DNA from: Candidatus Methanorbis basalitermitum
GTDB lineage: Archaea > Halobacteriota > Methanomicrobia > Methanomicrobiales > Methanocorpusculaceae
NCBI GenBank assembly: GCA_031287415.1
Contig: JAITSY010000027.1
Span: 1 to 64,000, forward strand
DNA: 64,000 nucleotides
Reading direction: 5' to 3'
Part shown: one piece after another, positions 34,888 to 43,109 of the stretch
Layout of the letters: every line of letters starts with the position of its first letter
Position numbering within the stretch: the first letter of the stretch is position 1
Made by a program: the position numbers and the translations under genes
The notes under the pieces: model-generated
What the model saw: only the letters and a program-made list of their open reading frames with translations
What the model was told of the DNA's origin: nothing
Database searches by the model: none

Positions 34888-36023
34888 TCACTTTTTTCGA
34901 AATAGTGTATACGCAAGATACCTGAGAAAATCGGTTGCAGTCAAGCCATCTCCAGCTTCGGCAGTGGCTGTGTTGCCAACGAAACCTACCGCGTAGACAG
35001 CTGCACAGGCCGCCGGCATCGCCGACATGCGGGCAAACAGGCCGCCGCAGCATCCAGCAAAACATCGCCTGTTCCACCGGTAGTCATGCCGGGAGCGCCG
35101 GTTCTGTTGAATCTGACACGGCTGCCATCTGAGATGGTGTCAACAGGCCCTTTGAGAATGACAACACCTCCCACAGCTGCAGCAGCAGACCGGATCGCCC
35201 CGCCGCGTGCGTTCGGCTTTTCGGGAGCTGCTCCAAAAGTCCGGGAAAATTCTCCTGTGTGCGGCGTGTAGATAGGCTCACGGGAGGCAGGCAAAGCAGG
35301 TTTGCATCCACGACGGCTTTTTTTGCAGCGACAACCACCTCTGCACCCACGGCGAGACTCTCTGCCGCATTACCGAGTCCGGGGCCGCAGACGATTGCAT
35401 CGGATCTCTCCGCAAGTCTGATAAGACGATCGCGGTGCTCTTCTGTGAGCTGATCGCCTGGCAAACGGTCATGAATAATGTTAGGCGCAAAGCCGTCTAT
35501 CGGTGCTGCTACTCGGGCAATGTCGGCTCCTGCACGAAGCGCCGCAATGCCTGCAAGAAACAGTGCACCCTGATAAGGTCCACTATCTACGATCAGGACA
35601 GTCCCTCAGGAGCCTTTTTGGGACCCCGCAGGCTTTTCTGGGATCAGCAGCAGGTCACCCTCGCCGCAGAAGATCTCGGCGGCAAGAGGGATGTCGATGT
35701 TGGATACCTCGGCACCTGGTGTTTTTGCTAGATGGAACGCTACAACGCGATCAGCATGTGCCCCGGGTGTCGGCACGTCGCAGGCAATGATGCAGGCTGC
35801 GGCTGCGTTCATACGGGAAACAAGTGCTGCATACGGCTCTTCGAGCGGAAGCCGTGCGCCGGTCCCAAGCAGAGCATCTACAAGAGTGCCTGCGAAAAAC
35901 AGCTCCAGCACACTCCATTCTCTGAAAAGCGGTTATGCCCCAGCCATCCACATTTTGGTCAACGACACGCATCGTATCTGCCGAAACAACGCTGGACAGA
36001 CCGAAGGATAGAAGTTCACGCAT
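34888..36023 (-). pseudogene. nnr: Bifunctional NAD(P)H-hydrate epimerase/dehydratase (Nnr), pseudogene
   Basis: Nnr repairs hydrated NAD(P)H. The start VSADTMRVVDQNVDGWGITA and FQRMECAG matches the epimerase N-terminus; about 60 residues after that are deleted. Another frame carries GTLVDALLGTGARLPLEEPY and later NIDIPLAAEIFCGEGDLLLI. Further on, SDAIVCGPGLGNAAESLAVG and GAPGMTTGGTGDVLLDAAAA belong to the dehydratase, where GMTTGGTGDVL is near the GMGTGGxGDVL nucleotide motif. The tail EAGDGLTATDFLRYLAYTLF ends at 34888. At least three frameshifts plus a deletion. Confidence 0.88.
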
Positions 36024-36137
36024 AGAAGTCCCCGTTCAATCTGGCCCCGGACATTACCGAAGCTATCAGTATGTAGTCCATCGCAAAAAATAAACCATCC
36101 CATACCTATAGCTTGCTGGAACACCAACTACATAGAA

Positions 36138-37535
36138 ATGGGTTTCATTGAGGATATCAACACCGCAGCCGAGATCATATTGGATGCCCATGCGATAACG
36201 CTTGTGTCGCATATTGATGCAGACGGCATCACAAGCGAGGCGATTGCCGCACAGGCAATTTCTCGGCTCGGTATTCCCGTGACGCCCATTTTTATCCGTC
36301 AGCTGGAGCCACTGACCATGAAGCATGTTCCAAACGATGACACTCTCAAGGTGTTCACGGATCTCGGTGCAGGCCAACAGAACCTGATGGAGGAAGCAGG
36401 ACTGCCCTCGGACAGAATCCTAATCCTTGACCATCATATCAACCAGCCTGCTCCGGGCGGTACCGTGTACACTCAGGTCAATTCACGGTTTTACGGGCCA
36501 GAGTACGCCAAATGCTCAGCTGCGGGCGTTGCCTACATGCTTGCCAGAAAACTTGATACCGCCAACGCCGATCTCGCAGAACTTGCCGTTATCGGTAATG
36601 TCGGCGACATGATGGCGCGGGAATCCTGTGGGCTTTGCGGCATTGCGCGGGGGATCGCCGAAGATGGCATGAAAACAGGCCACATCCATATCACCAAGGG
36701 CCTCAACTGCTACGGCCTCTCAACGCGGCCCTTGCATCTCTGCCTTGCTAACAGCGATGACCCCATTCTTCCGGGAATTTCAGGAAACCCAAAGGCTGCA
36801 GCAGATCTCCTGCTCAGAATCGGCATCTACAAAAAATCGTCGGATCAGCGAGTATGGGAGGAACTTGATGCCGCTGAGGCAAAGCATCTGGCGAGTGTCG
36901 TCGCTGAACAGCTGATCGCAAATGGCGAGTCAACCGAACGGCTGTTTGCAGAACACTACTTCTTCCCGCATGAACCGGCCAGGTCACCATTGCGCAATGC
37001 ATCCGAGTATGCAACGATGCTCAACGCCTGCGGGCGATGGGCAAACCCAAAAATTGGGGAGGCAATCTGTTTCGGTGACCGAGGACAGCGCTACCGTGAG
37101 GCAGAACACATGCTCCGACAACACCGCTCCATCATCCGCGAACTGTATGAGTACATCCTCAATACCGGTGTTGCGGATGCAGGAAGCCTGCAGTGGATTC
37201 ACACAGGTGACGCCTATCCCGACACTATCGTCGGCATCGGCGCAGGGATGGCCTTATCCAAACTGAATCCGGCAAAACCGATCATGGTTCTCTGCTGCGT
37301 TGCAGACGAGCCGGATATGGTGAAGGTCTCGATGCGGACCAATGAAAGAGTGCTTCGGCGCGGCGTCGATCTGCAGACGGCTCTTGTTGCGGCAGCTGCA
37401 GAGTTCGGCGGTGGGGGCGGAGGACATAATATTGCTGCGGGGGCATATATCCCCAAGGGTTGTGAAGATGATTTCATCCGAAGAGTTAACGAGCTTATTG
37501 CCGGCCAGCTTGAAACGGGTGCGCCGCATCGCTGA
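36138..37535 (+). CDS. RecJ-like DHH-family exonuclease (archaeal RecJ/GAN-type)
   Basis: A 465-residue DHH/DHHA1 protein, related to bacterial RecJ and eukaryotic Cdc45. Motif SHIDADGITSEAIAAQAISR corresponds to the first phosphoesterase motif, ILILDHHIN carries the DHH motif, and the C-terminal AEFGGGGGGHNIAAGAYIP is the DHHA1 glycine-rich signature. In archaea these proteins associate with GINS and MCM or act in single-strand DNA repair. The next gene overlaps its end. It may work with the GINS and PriS encoded at 6-8 kb. Confidence 0.88.
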   Translation: MGFIEDINTAAEIILDAHAITLVSHIDADGITSEAIAAQAISRLGIPVTPIFIRQLEPLTMKHVPNDDTLKVFTDLGAGQQNLMEEAGLPSDRILILDHHINQPAPGGTVYTQVNSRFYGPEYAKCSAAGVAYMLARKLDTANADLAELAVIGNVGDMMARESCGLCGIARGIAEDGMKTGHIHITKGLNCYGLSTRPLHLCLANSDDPILPGISGNPKAAADLLLRIGIYKKSSDQRVWEELDAAEAKHLASVVAEQLIANGESTERLFAEHYFFPHEPARSPLRNASEYATMLNACGRWANPKIGEAICFGDRGQRYREAEHMLRQHRSIIRELYEYILNTGVADAGSLQWIHTGDAYPDTIVGIGAGMALSKLNPAKPIMVLCCVADEPDMVKVSMRTNERVLRRGVDLQTALVAAAAEFGGGGGGHNIAAGAYIPKGCEDDFIRRVNELIAGQLETGAPHR

Positions 37536-37962
37536 CTTCCAGTTTGGCAGGAGGGCAGGAGAGGCGCTGTTTCCCGAGGAAACAACGTTTTCCTACTCCA
37601 TTACCAAACGCATCCGGTATGCAAACCTCGGCAAAACGCGTCTCGTAACAGTGCGGGCCGGCGATGGAAGGCTGACGTTGGGTTATCTGGCAGCAGAGCG
37701 CCTGCATGCGTTTCTTGAAGCACCAAAAAACCGCGTTGTGGTGATGAAGGATGCAGTGCCGTTTATACTTGACGGCAAAACCGCGATGACAAAACATGTG
37801 ATCGCAAGCGATCCGGAAATCATGGCAAAAGATGAGGTGCTCGTCGTGGACGAAGTTGACAACCTACTTGCAACCGGCATGGCGGTTCTTTCGGGAACTG
37901 AACTAATTGAATTCTCATACGGGACCGCGGTCAAGGTCCGACAGGGAAAAAATCAGCAGTAG
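37510..37962 (+). CDS. PUA-domain RNA-binding protein
   Basis: About 150 residues. The family N-terminus is KRVRRIADFQFGRRAGEALF, and a PUA domain follows with KNRVVVMKDAVPFILDGKTA, then DEVLVVDEVDNLLATGMAVL. Such proteins bind structured RNA, often tRNA or rRNA in modification complexes; no catalytic domain is present. I chose TTG 37510 because homologues begin with M-(K/R)-R-V-R; an ATG at 37468 in the same frame would lengthen the overlap with the RecJ-like gene to 68 bases. It lies ahead of NAC. Confidence 0.75.
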   Translation: MKRVRRIADFQFGRRAGEALFPEETTFSYSITKRIRYANLGKTRLVTVRAGDGRLTLGYLAAERLHAFLEAPKNRVVVMKDAVPFILDGKTAMTKHVIASDPEIMAKDEVLVVDEVDNLLATGMAVLSGTELIEFSYGTAVKVRQGKNQQ

Positions 37963-38018
37963 ATTCGATGGATTTAAAGAACATTGGATAAAAAGGTAAT
38001 CAAGAAAGGTTGAGAACT

Positions 38019-38360
38019 ATGATGCCAGGAATTAATCCCAAACAGATGAAGGCTGCAATGAAGAAGATGGGCATGAAGATGGAGGAGATAGAAGATATCC
38101 AGAAGGTCGTTGTTTATACATCTTCGGGAAATTACGTCTTTGAGCCTGCCGAGGTCGTTGGCATTACCATGCAGGGCCAAACCTCATATCAGCTGTCCGG
38201 CACTCCGCGGTTTGAGCCGACAAAGGCGGAAATTCCTGAGTCAGATGTTGCGCTTGTCGCATCTCAGACGTCAGTATCTCCCAAAACGGCGCGTGCAGCT
38301 CTTGAAGAGTACAACGGCGACATTGTTGAAGCAATTCTGAAGCTGACGGCAATGAAATGA
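38019..38360 (+). CDS. nac: Nascent polypeptide-associated complex protein (archaeal NAC)
   Basis: A 113-residue homologue of eukaryotic NAC-alpha that binds nascent chains at the ribosome. It begins MMPGINPKQMKAAMKKMGMK, then the NAC beta-domain (EDIQKVVVYTSSGNYVFEPA), and ends with a UBA domain (VALVASQTSVSPKTARAALE, then NGDIVEAILKL). An AAAGGT sequence lies 7-12 bases upstream; the frame extends to a TTG at 38010, which I did not use. Its end overlaps the trmI start by four bases (ATGA). Confidence 0.92.
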   Translation: MMPGINPKQMKAAMKKMGMKMEEIEDIQKVVVYTSSGNYVFEPAEVVGITMQGQTSYQLSGTPRFEPTKAEIPESDVALVASQTSVSPKTARAALEEYNGDIVEAILKLTAMK

Positions 38361-39091
38361 TAGGACCGAACCGGGTGATCATTCGCGGCAACGGCCGCGA
38401 ATACTATGTGCGGGCCGGTGCGGGCGAACTCTCAACGGATCTTGGCACGATCGATCTCGTTGCGGCTGCAGAGCTTGCGAGCGGCGATACCATCCGTACT
38501 CATCTGGAAAAACCATTTACGGTTTTTGCGCCGAGGCCGACTGACTTTTTCTCCCACGGCAAACGTACTGGGGCTCCGATGATGCCAAAAGACATTGGCA
38601 TGGTGATCGCCTATACAGGCATGTCCCGTCGCGACCGTGTGCTGGATGCAGGTACAGGATCTGGAATCTCTGCAATCTTCTTCGGAGGCATTGCGGACCA
38701 GGTTGTGACCTGTGAGATGCGGGAAGATTTCTCCAGGATAGCCGAGGGAAACATCAGAGATGCAGATCTTGCCAATGTAGAGTGCAGGACATGTGATGTT
38801 CTCGAAGTTTCGGACGGGCCATTTGATGTGGTGCACCTTGACATGATGATTACACCAGAGCATGTGGAGCATGCCTACCGGCTTCTCCGTGCCGGCGGAT
38901 ACTTTGCAACGTACACACCATTCCTTGAGCAGACGTTCTGCGTGATAGACACAGCCCGACGGCTTTTCAATGAGGATTTGGTACAGACCTTTGAATGCAT
39001 GGAGCGGGAGCTGACGCGAAGTGCCAGGGGAACACGGCCCTCAACAAGGGTTTCCCATACCGGATATCTGACGATAGTCCGAAAGATCTGA
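38357..39091 (+). CDS. trmI: tRNA (adenine-N1)-methyltransferase TrmI (m1A57/58)
   Basis: A 244-residue Rossmann-fold methyltransferase preceded by a small beta domain. The region FFSHGKRTGAPMMPKDIGMV is the TrmI-specific segment before the SAM-binding loop VLDAGTGSGISAIFFGG. FDVVHLDMM carries the catalytic aspartate region. The archaeal enzyme methylates A57 and A58 of tRNAs. Its start overlaps the nac stop. It is the last gene of the recJ-PUA-nac-trmI run. Confidence 0.9.
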   Translation: MIGPNRVIIRGNGREYYVRAGAGELSTDLGTIDLVAAAELASGDTIRTHLEKPFTVFAPRPTDFFSHGKRTGAPMMPKDIGMVIAYTGMSRRDRVLDAGTGSGISAIFFGGIADQVVTCEMREDFSRIAEGNIRDADLANVECRTCDVLEVSDGPFDVVHLDMMITPEHVEHAYRLLRAGGYFATYTPFLEQTFCVIDTARRLFNEDLVQTFECMERELTRSARGTRPSTRVSHTGYLTIVRKI

Positions 39092-39159
39092 AATACATCA
39101 TTTGGATTAACCGTCTGTAGCTGCAAAATCGAAGGCTTTGCAGCTCAGCAAGGTGACGG

Positions 39160-39207
39160 TTCGTGGGGCTTCCGCTACCCAACGCGAGGTTTCGTTGCCA
39201 TACTGGT
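39160..39207. repeat. Repeat B/D-like fragment
   Basis: GGGGCTTCCGCTACCC followed by AACGCGAGGTTTCGTTGCC resembles, in reverse, the GGCAACGAAACCTCGCCTTG element at about 55984-56003 plus a repeat B arm. Confidence 0.45.
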
Positions 39208-39227
39208 TTATATTACCTCATTACTCT

Positions 39228-39306
<79 letters not shown>

Positions 39307-39337
39307 CAGATATCTCGGATATACGGAGGCAGCCACA

Positions 39338-39952
39338 ATGGGGTCGCAGTGGAAAAAAGACAGTGTATATAAAAAATCCGTGCGGGAGGGTTACCTGGCC
39401 AGATCCGCCTATAAACTTCTTGATATTAATGAACGGTTCAATATAATTCGCAAAACCGACAATGTTGTCGATCTGGGTGCTGCCCCCGGCAGCTGGCTGC
39501 AAGTTCTCCGCACCATGACCAACGGGCAGTTGCTTGGCGTTGACCTCACCCCAATTGTTCCGATGGAATACGTCATCACCATAACTGGTGACTTTACCAC
39601 GCCGAAGGTGCAGGAAAAAATCATGGAACTCATGCCATTCGTCAATGTTGTTGTCAGTGACGCTTCTCCGCATCTCTCTGGAGCCAAAGCCTATGATCAG
39701 GCACGGATAATGGCACTCAACGAGGATACACTCCGGTTTACTGAACTCCTCCTGAAACAGGGCGGAAACTTCGTCATGAAATCATTTCAGGGGATTGATT
39801 TCAATGATCTCTTTAATCAGGTCAAGGAACGCTTCTACGCTGTGCGGGTGATTCGGTCTGTTGCCACGCGCAGAGGAAGTACCGAATGCTACATCGTTGC
39901 GAAGAATTTTATAGGAGATGCAGATGACGACCGGAAACGGTCCAGCGAATAA
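39338..39952 (+). CDS. rlmE: 23S rRNA 2'-O-ribose methyltransferase RlmE (FtsJ/RrmJ)
   Basis: A 204-residue FtsJ-type enzyme. RSAYKLLDINERF holds the first catalytic lysine, VVDLGAAPGSWLQVL the SAM site, VSDASPHLSGAKAYDQ the catalytic aspartate, NFVMKSFQG the second lysine and GSTECYIVAKNF the glutamate, giving the complete K-D-K-E set. The acidic and basic C-terminal tail is short. A GGAGG Shine-Dalgarno precedes the ATG by 9 bases. The moaA pseudogene begins inside its 3' end. Confidence 0.94.
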   Translation: MGSQWKKDSVYKKSVREGYLARSAYKLLDINERFNIIRKTDNVVDLGAAPGSWLQVLRTMTNGQLLGVDLTPIVPMEYVITITGDFTTPKVQEKIMELMPFVNVVVSDASPHLSGAKAYDQARIMALNEDTLRFTELLLKQGGNFVMKSFQGIDFNDLFNQVKERFYAVRVIRSVATRRGSTECYIVAKNFIGDADDDRKRSSE

Positions 39953-40895
39953 TATTCTCACCGATACCTACGGCAGGACCATCACCAATGTGAGAATCGC
40001 CTTAACCAATGCCTGCAACCTCCGGTGCATCTACTGCCACCACGAGGGTGAAGCGATCAGCAGCTGCTGCCCGAGTTGCCATAGCATGCAGATGACCACG
40101 GATGAGATTGCTGATCTGATCAGCATCTTTGTCGAGCTTGGCGTCACCACCATCAAACTCACCGGCGGCGAGCCCACTCTTCGGGCTGACTTTCTGGACA
40201 TCATCCGATCCATTCCGCCACACATCGAATCATCGATGACTACAACCGGTACATTTTTTGCAAAGATGGCAGCAGATGTCAAGGCGGCTGGCCTCTCCCG
40301 TGTGAACATCAGTCGTGATACCATGCGTCGCGATAGGTACCAGAGGATCACCGGACACGATCTTCTGCCAGATATTATTGCTGGAATTGATGCGCAACTG
40401 CGGAGGGCCTCACACCAGTGAAACTCAACATGGTTGTTCTCAAAGGGATCAACGATGACGAGATTGCGGACTTCCTTGCCTATGTCCGGAACCGGAGCGA
40501 TCTGATTCTGCAGATCATCGAACATATGGAGTTGCAGGGCTGTGGAACACGTGCAACCACTGCACACCTCTATCAGAGGCCTGAAACATATCGTCAGAGG
40601 CAATGCAGCATTCATCAGAGATCTCAAAAAGAAGATCGCCACCAGGTCCACATAGATCACTGCTCGCAGAATGCATCACCGGAGAAAATACAGCCTTGAC
40701 GGTGCTGAGATCGAGAAAGTGGACATCAGAGGCCTGCATAGGGACGAACTGAAAGCTGAAATTGCCAAGGCGGTGCAGAATCGGTCTCCGTACTTCACCC
40801 AAAACAGAGGTACAGCACTATCCCAGGATGAAATCCGCGAAAAATCCTGCAACAGCCCCACGGGCCAAAGGGCTGCCATGATCAATACCCCGTAA
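39924..40895 (+). pseudogene. moaA: GTP 3',8-cyclase MoaA, pseudogene
   Basis: MoaA is the radical SAM enzyme that starts molybdopterin synthesis. The N-terminal half is intact: NVRIALTNACNLRCIYCHHE carries the CxxxCxxC motif and TTIKLTGGEPTLRADFLDII the GGEP motif. At about 40415 the frame shifts to KLNMVVLKGINDDEIADFLA and onward. At 40531-40583 a repeat B + repeat A composite interrupts it. After that only RRKYSLDGAEIEKV joined directly to VDIRGLHRDELKAEIAKAVQ remains, so the C-terminal second cluster motif (normally CxxCxRxR) is deleted. It cannot make an active enzyme. Confidence 0.92.
40531..40583. repeat. Composite of repeats B and A inside the moaA pseudogene
   Basis: GTTGCAGGGCTGTGGAACACG with TGCAACC (repeat B-like, 40531-40558) is followed by TGCACACCTCT - ATC - AGAGGCCTG (repeat A, 40561-40580). 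The flanking sequence on both sides still reads as MoaA, so the element was inserted into or replaced part of the gene. Confidence 0.75.
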
Positions 40896-40896
40896 C

Positions 40897-40922
40897 AGAC
40901 GCGAAGTATTATGCTTGCGTCT
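40897..40922. promoter_or_regulatory. Inverted repeat around the tbp promoter
   Basis: AGACGC (40897-40902) and GCGTCT (40917-40922) are perfect arms, with AAG and CTT also able to pair inside, centred on the A/T-rich AGTATTATG that is the best TATA candidate for tbp. It lies 17-42 bases before the ATG at 40939. A protein site over the promoter is possible. Confidence 0.4.
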
Positions 40923-40938
40923 CTCGTAATGTAGAGGG

Positions 40939-41505
40939 ATGAATGGGAAAGCATACGATTCGCTGAAGATAGAAAATATTGTTGCGTCCGGCGTCATCGC
41001 AGGGGCGATTAATCTGGCGGAGATAGCAGAAAAGATAGACGGATGTGAACTGAATACCAAACGATTTCCGGGTGCAGTGTACCGTATCGATGAGCCGAGA
41101 ATGGCATCCCTAATTTTCTCCTCGGGAAAAGTAGTACTTACCGGTATCAGAAATGAGCCGGATCTGCAGGAAGGCCTTGAGATCATTTTAAAGTCTCTGA
41201 AGGAGGCAGGAGTGAAGATCCTGGACGCCCCAAAAGTTGCGGTGACAAACATCGTCTGTTCCTATGATATCGGCAAGTTCATCAATTTAAACCGTGTTGT
41301 GGCAGCCCTCTCCCTTGAGGCCATAGAGTATGAGCCAGAACAGTTCCCCGGTCTTGTCTACCGCATTAAGGATCCAAAGATTGTAGCACTTCTCTTTTCC
41401 TCGGGCAAGATCATCTTGACCGGCGGCAAGAATCTTGATGCTGTCCGCAAAGGTCTGGATTTCCTCGAAAAACACCTTGAGCCCATCTTAAAAGAGCAGA
41501 AATAA
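40939..41505 (+). CDS. tbp: TATA-box-binding protein
   Basis: General transcription factor that recognises archaeal promoters. The 188 residues form two direct repeats of about 90: RFPGAVYRIDEPRMASLIFS with SGKVVLTGIR in the first, and QFPGLVYRIKDPKIVALLFS with SGKIILTGGK in the second. The linker DAPKVAVTNIVCSYDIGK between them is typical. The C-terminus is short and charged. It is monocistronic, with its own inverted repeat at the promoter. Confidence 0.97.
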   Translation: MNGKAYDSLKIENIVASGVIAGAINLAEIAEKIDGCELNTKRFPGAVYRIDEPRMASLIFSSGKVVLTGIRNEPDLQEGLEIILKSLKEAGVKILDAPKVAVTNIVCSYDIGKFINLNRVVAALSLEAIEYEPEQFPGLVYRIKDPKIVALLFSSGKIILTGGKNLDAVRKGLDFLEKHLEPILKEQK

Positions 41506-41662
41506 TCTGGGTACAGCCGATTCAGGTTTACTTTGTCACAAATCATTGATCTTTTTTTCGGCATTGAAAGCAAATTCCTGAGAATACCGCACATGGCAGC
41601 AGTGGTTGGGGGCTGTTTACGATAGCAGCTTTACGATATCCTGCGGCACCAGCTCTGGAATA

Positions 41663-41725
41663 GCTGCATGCATCTGACAGAGGTGCACCATGCAACTTGC
41701 ACAGTCGTTCCGCTGCCATGCAACT
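41663..41725. repeat. Repeat A copy followed by repeat B half copy
   Basis: GCTGCATGCATCTGACAGAG and GTGCACCATGCAAC (41663-41695, a diverged repeat A) are followed by GTTCCGCTGCCATGCAAC (41707-41724), the right arm of repeat B. They lie between tbp and the 3' end of the DUF447 gene, where two convergent transcripts would end. Confidence 0.65.
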
Positions 41726-41730
41726 CCAGA

Positions 41731-42297
41731 TTACAGCCCACAGATCTCACGCAGGTATCTCCCTGCTTTTCGTTCCCGCGGACCGCCGCATTTGGCAATA
41801 ATCTCGAGATGATATTCTATCAACCCGTGAAGGCGCTCCTCCGGGTTGTACACATACCGCGTTGCGTGCACCGTGCAGTCTATCACACTGTTGAATCCCC
41901 GGTTAACTGGACGCAGCTCCTTGCAGACATACTCAGACACCACCGGCAGAAGATCGATGTAGTACGTCTCCTCTGTTTCATGAAGAACGGTCGTCTGAAA
42001 CGCTATCCAGGCGTCTGCCGCAGCTAACCGCTGCATCATGATGCCTCCTGCAAACACCCGCATCAGATCCGTCGCCGCGGCATCCGAAAACGCATACTGT
42101 GGATACAGATAACAGTCCGAAACAAAATTTGCCGTAACCCACCCATACCGCAGAATATTTTCAGTCGTCCTCGATCCCTTGAAGAGAACCAGACGTGGCG
42201 GCATACCAGGCCGTACAATAATGCCTATCGGGGCCGCATTGTTTTCAGTGACCGCAATAACCTCAGTAATTCCTTCGTTTAACAGTCCCATTTCCAT
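41731..42297 (-). CDS. DUF447 family flavin-binding-like protein
   Basis: A 188-residue protein of the archaeal DUF447 family, related to flavin reductase-like split-barrel proteins. It reads MEMGLLNEGITEVIAVTENN and APIGIIVRPG at the start and has the conserved DCYLYPQYAFSDAA segment. The function has not been shown. It overlaps the CitG-like gene by 19 bases and is last in the run marker 9-CitG-like-DUF447; in other methanogens these families also often travel together, which hints at a shared cofactor role. Confidence 0.82.
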   Translation of the reverse strand: MEMGLLNEGITEVIAVTENNAAPIGIIVRPGMPPRLVLFKGSRTTENILRYGWVTANFVSDCYLYPQYAFSDAAATDLMRVFAGGIMMQRLAAADAWIAFQTTVLHETEETYYIDLLPVVSEYVCKELRPVNRGFNSVIDCTVHATRYVYNPEERLHGLIEYHLEIIAKCGGPRERKAGRYLREICGL

Positions 42298-43109
42298 CCC
42301 TCCATCAGTGCGGTGAAAATTCCTGCAATGCAGATATCTGCAAGCGATCCTGGGTTAACCCCCTCACGGATACACTCCTCATCAAAATCCGTAAGGTCCC
42401 AACCGCCTGCAAGCACCTCGCGGGCCTTGTACATGACCTCCCCTGCTTTCCTTTCATCAAATTTTTTGGCAATGAACGTATCTGGATACGCTGCCATCAA
42501 GAGGAGAAACATCTGTGTGATGCTCCGTGCACCGCTGTCAAGTTCAAACAACAGATCCGCTGCCTTGCGCGTCAGAGCAAACCCGTTTGTCCACTCGCGA
42601 GCGACCATGTCGTGCGGCGCTGAGTACTTCATCACATCATACATAGTGATGCCAGCATCAACAAGCCGATGGATCGAGGCCGGATCGTTCACATCCAGAG
42701 GATCCGCGGATCTGACCCGCACCTGCGTAAGGCCAAAGGCCTCGTAAAAAAGAACCGCGTCGATGACCGTAGTTTTTTTCACAACCTCCGCAGCACCGGC
42801 AGTACCGTGACCTGCAATCAGGGGAAGCAGAAGAATGAACGTCCCAAAATGCGTGTTTCCACCGCTGTACATATTCGTTCTGGCGACCGCCTCACACATC
42901 GCCTCCCCAAGGGAAAGGCTGCCATTCTCTACACAGGAAAAGATAGGTTTTGCAAGAACCGCTGAGGCACAAAAATGCTCAATCCGTGTATCATCATAGT
43001 CATGGCACCGATCAATGTTGCCCGGCTTTTGCTGGGAGGTAACCTCAAGAAGCATTGCAAACTGGGCAAGCTCTGTGAGAGTTGCGGGTTTAGCAGTCGG
43101 TCGGGACAT
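42279..43109 (-). CDS. CitG/MdcB-like triphosphoribosyl-dephospho-CoA synthase family protein
   Basis: A 276-residue member of the CitG family, which in bacteria makes the prosthetic group precursor of citrate lyase from dephospho-CoA. Characteristic segments are LLEVTSQQKPGNIDRCHDYD near the N-terminus and the GGNTHFGTFILLLPL metal/nucleotide block. Methanogens lack citrate lyase, so the archaeal protein must have another, unidentified job, perhaps phosphoribosyl transfer in methanogen cofactor synthesis. It starts inside the end of the marker 9 gene. Confidence 0.82.
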   Translation of the reverse strand: MSRPTAKPATLTELAQFAMLLEVTSQQKPGNIDRCHDYDDTRIEHFCASAVLAKPIFSCVENGSLSLGEAMCEAVARTNMYSGGNTHFGTFILLLPLIAGHGTAGAAEVVKKTTVIDAVLFYEAFGLTQVRVRSADPLDVNDPASIHRLVDAGITMYDVMKYSAPHDMVAREWTNGFALTRKAADLLFELDSGARSITQMFLLLMAAYPDTFIAKKFDERKAGEVMYKAREVLAGGWDLTDFDEECIREGVNPGSLADICIAGIFTALMEGWKWDC

